The notes under the pieces are model-generated. The model was not told the DNA's origin. It ran no database searches and saw only the letters and a list, made by a program, of their open reading frames with translations. From JABDOU01 sp041609995 (GTDB lineage Bacteria; Actinomycetota; Acidimicrobiia; Spongiisociales; SHLN01), in NCBI GenBank assembly GCA_041609995.1, contig JBFIPU010000079.1:1-13533 (forward strand): a DNA stretch of 13,533 bases, in the 5' to 3' direction. Below, in pieces: positions 12,492 through 13,533 of the stretch. A program made the position numbers and the translations under genes. How positions within the stretch are numbered: position 1 is the stretch's first letter; the number at the start of each line of letters is the position of its first letter.

Positions 12492-13309
12492 TCGATCGCT
12501 ATCTCGCAGAATTCGACCGCCAGGTCGGCCGGATCCGCAACGCCGAGGAGATCGTGGCCGAAGTGGCCGACCACCTGTTCGAGGCTGTTGCCGTGCGCAC
12601 CAGGCATGGGACAGACCAGATGGCGGCCCAGCGCCAGGCGTTGGAAGAGTTCGGAGACCCCGGACTGGTCGGCGCCGCTTTCGTCTCCGCTGAAGAATCA
12701 GGAGGAATCGCTGTGCCTACACAATTCACCCGACGGGCCGGAATCGCGCTCGTCATCTCCGCAGCACTATGGGCCACCGGCCTGGCCCTGCTGGTCGTGA
12801 GCGAAGTCTTGGACAACACCCGTCCGTGGGAAGGCTTGCCGCTAGGCGCCTATCTCTCCGGTGCCATCACGTGGCAAGTGGCCGGCACCCTGCTGGCGCT
12901 CGGGATTGCGGGCTTGAATCGGCGCCACGGGGGGACGCTCGGAGTATTCGGCCGGGTCTCCTTTTGGATGGCCATCGCGCTTGCCATTTTCGCCATCGCG
13001 CCCTGGTTTTGGTTCGCCTGGAGCACGGCGATGCTCGTCGTCGGAGTGATTCTGGGTCATGCCCTGGCGAAAGCAGATCTGGTACCCCGCTGGGCAGCCC
13101 GGCTCATCCAGGTCGGACCGGTCGTGATCTGGACTGCACTCGCGGCATTCGAGGTCTTGGGAGCCCGGGACGTGGAAATCGGAGGCGGTCCCACGACTGC
13201 GTTCGCAGCCCTCGGCCTCGCCGCTTTTTGTGTGGGGTTGGTCGCCATTGGCCGATGGATGCGGTCCGAAACCCCCGTCGACGAACCGGCCGACGTGACG
13301 TATGCGTGA
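12473..13309 (+). CDS. HAAS-domain (permease-prefix-like) polytopic membrane protein
   Basis: 278 residues from ATG 12473, overlapping padR by 19 nt. Residues 1-75 form a helical HAAS-type domain: YLAEFDRQVGRI, AEEIVAEVADHLFEAV, MAAQRQALEEFGDPGLVGAAF. This is a pattern found in cytosolic adaptor domains paired with PadR regulators. Up to six membrane helices follow (about 89-111, 125-147, 161-182, 184-199, 211-229, 240-262). The C-terminus is a short polar tail. No transporter ATPase or channel signature is visible. In other bacteria such proteins sense or relay membrane state together with their PadR partner; the signal here is unknown. Confidence 0.82.
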   Translation: MAEYTLIDRYLAEFDRQVGRIRNAEEIVAEVADHLFEAVAVRTRHGTDQMAAQRQALEEFGDPGLVGAAFVSAEESGGIAVPTQFTRRAGIALVISAALWATGLALLVVSEVLDNTRPWEGLPLGAYLSGAITWQVAGTLLALGIAGLNRRHGGTLGVFGRVSFWMAIALAIFAIAPWFWFAWSTAMLVVGVILGHALAKADLVPRWAARLIQVGPVVIWTALAAFEVLGARDVEIGGGPTTAFAALGLAAFCVGLVAIGRWMRSETPVDEPADVTYA

Positions 13310-13340
13310 CCCAGCCTTTTAGTTCAGCGCCGCACCTCAT

Positions 13341-13373
13341 CGACAAACCGGGCCCTCGAGGCCCGGTTTGTCG
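13341..13373 (+). terminator. Strong hairpin terminator after the padR-HAAS unit
   Basis: CGACAAACCGGGCC (13341-13354), 5-nt loop CTCGA, then the perfect complement GGCCCGGTTTGTCG (13360-13373): a 14-bp GC-rich stem 31 bp after the stop at 13309. A T-run lies within the right arm rather than after it, so termination may rely on stem strength, as is common in high-GC actinobacteria. Confidence 0.8.
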
Positions 13374-13410
13374 TGGTGGGTCGAGTCGAACTGCTGAGGT
13401 GGGCAATTGA

Positions 13411-13533
13411 GCGGAGAGGGTGGGATTCGAACCCCGCGAGGTGGGTGAGCGCACAGAGGTTTCGGTGGGTTCGTCTGTCTTTTGCGGTGGGGGTGGGATT
13501 CGAACCCCGCGCGAGGTGGGTGAGCGCACAGAG
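13411..13533. repeat. 73-bp-period tandem repeat starting with a tRNA-Ser 3'-end-like sequence
   Basis: Copy A starts at 13411, copy B at 13484, cut by the window edge. Both contain GTGGGATTCGAACCCCGCG (copy B has 2 extra bases) and AGGTGGGTGAGCGCACAGAG. Positions 13411-13433 match the plus-strand end of the tRNA-Ser gene (starting at 11942) at 21 of 23 bases (GCGGAGAGGG, GGGATT, GAACC). No 5' acceptor half, D arm or anticodon arm follows, and the T stem is imperfect, so it is not a working tRNA. It could be an att-type remnant or a dispersed intergenic repeat. Confidence 0.65.

Noticed and set aside
13411..13533. One or two tRNA genes at the window end
   Set aside because: Only the T-arm/acceptor 3' part is tRNA-like; no matching 5' acceptor strand, D arm or anticodon arm can be folded, and the T stem has mismatches.

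Overview
The window is high-GC DNA with short intergenic gaps, purine-rich Shine-Dalgarno sites, several GTG/ATG start-stop overlaps and at least one probably leaderless promoter. Together with the gene families this points to an actinobacterium. Acidimicrobiia or a neighbouring class is plausible, but the assignment is inferred from style only.

Positions 1-6700 are the accessory end of an aerobic molybdenum CO dehydrogenase (form I/II cox) type cluster. On the plus strand the window opens inside coxG (SRPBCC family, 3' part only). It is followed by five tightly packed small genes (406-1809), each coding for one N-terminal membrane helix plus a short helical tail. On the minus strand a seven-gene run reads the other way from 6700 to 1822: XdhC-YHS protein, second XdhC/CoxI-like protein, 83-aa unknown, coxD (MoxR-type AAA+ ATPase), coxE (VWA/MIDAS protein), 94-aa unknown, and a small protein with degenerate GIY-YIG-like motifs. 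The two runs converge with only 12 bp between stop codons. From family knowledge, CoxD/CoxE and XdhC-type proteins mature the Mo active site of the hydroxylase, and CoxG links the enzyme to the membrane and quinone pool. The catalytic genes (coxM/S/L) are not in the window and would be expected to the left.

Positions 6701-7280 are non-coding: a candidate promoter with an inverted repeat for the XdhC operon, then a block of hairpin-forming repeats, including a 48-bp tandem repeat of almost three copies.

Positions 7281-11825 hold three minus-strand genes unrelated to the cox cluster: a dimethylarginine dimethylaminohydrolase, a secreted purple-acid-phosphatase-like enzyme with a Pro/Glu/Asp linker and a C-terminal array of Ca-loop (VCBS/FG-GAP-like) repeats, and a metallo-beta-lactamase/rhodanese fusion whose promoter carries a perfect 7+2+7 palindrome. 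A tRNA-Ser(GCT) follows on the minus strand.

Positions 12112-13373 are a plus-strand two-gene unit: a PadR-type repressor and an overlapping HAAS-domain membrane protein, closed by a strong hairpin terminator. The window ends in a 73-bp-period tandem repeat whose first 23 bases resemble the 3' end of the tRNA-Ser gene. It shares short words with the intergenic repeat near 6.9 kb.

The most promising undescribed element is the five-gene single-helix membrane protein array attached to coxG. Next come the small unknown genes translationally coupled to coxD/coxE.
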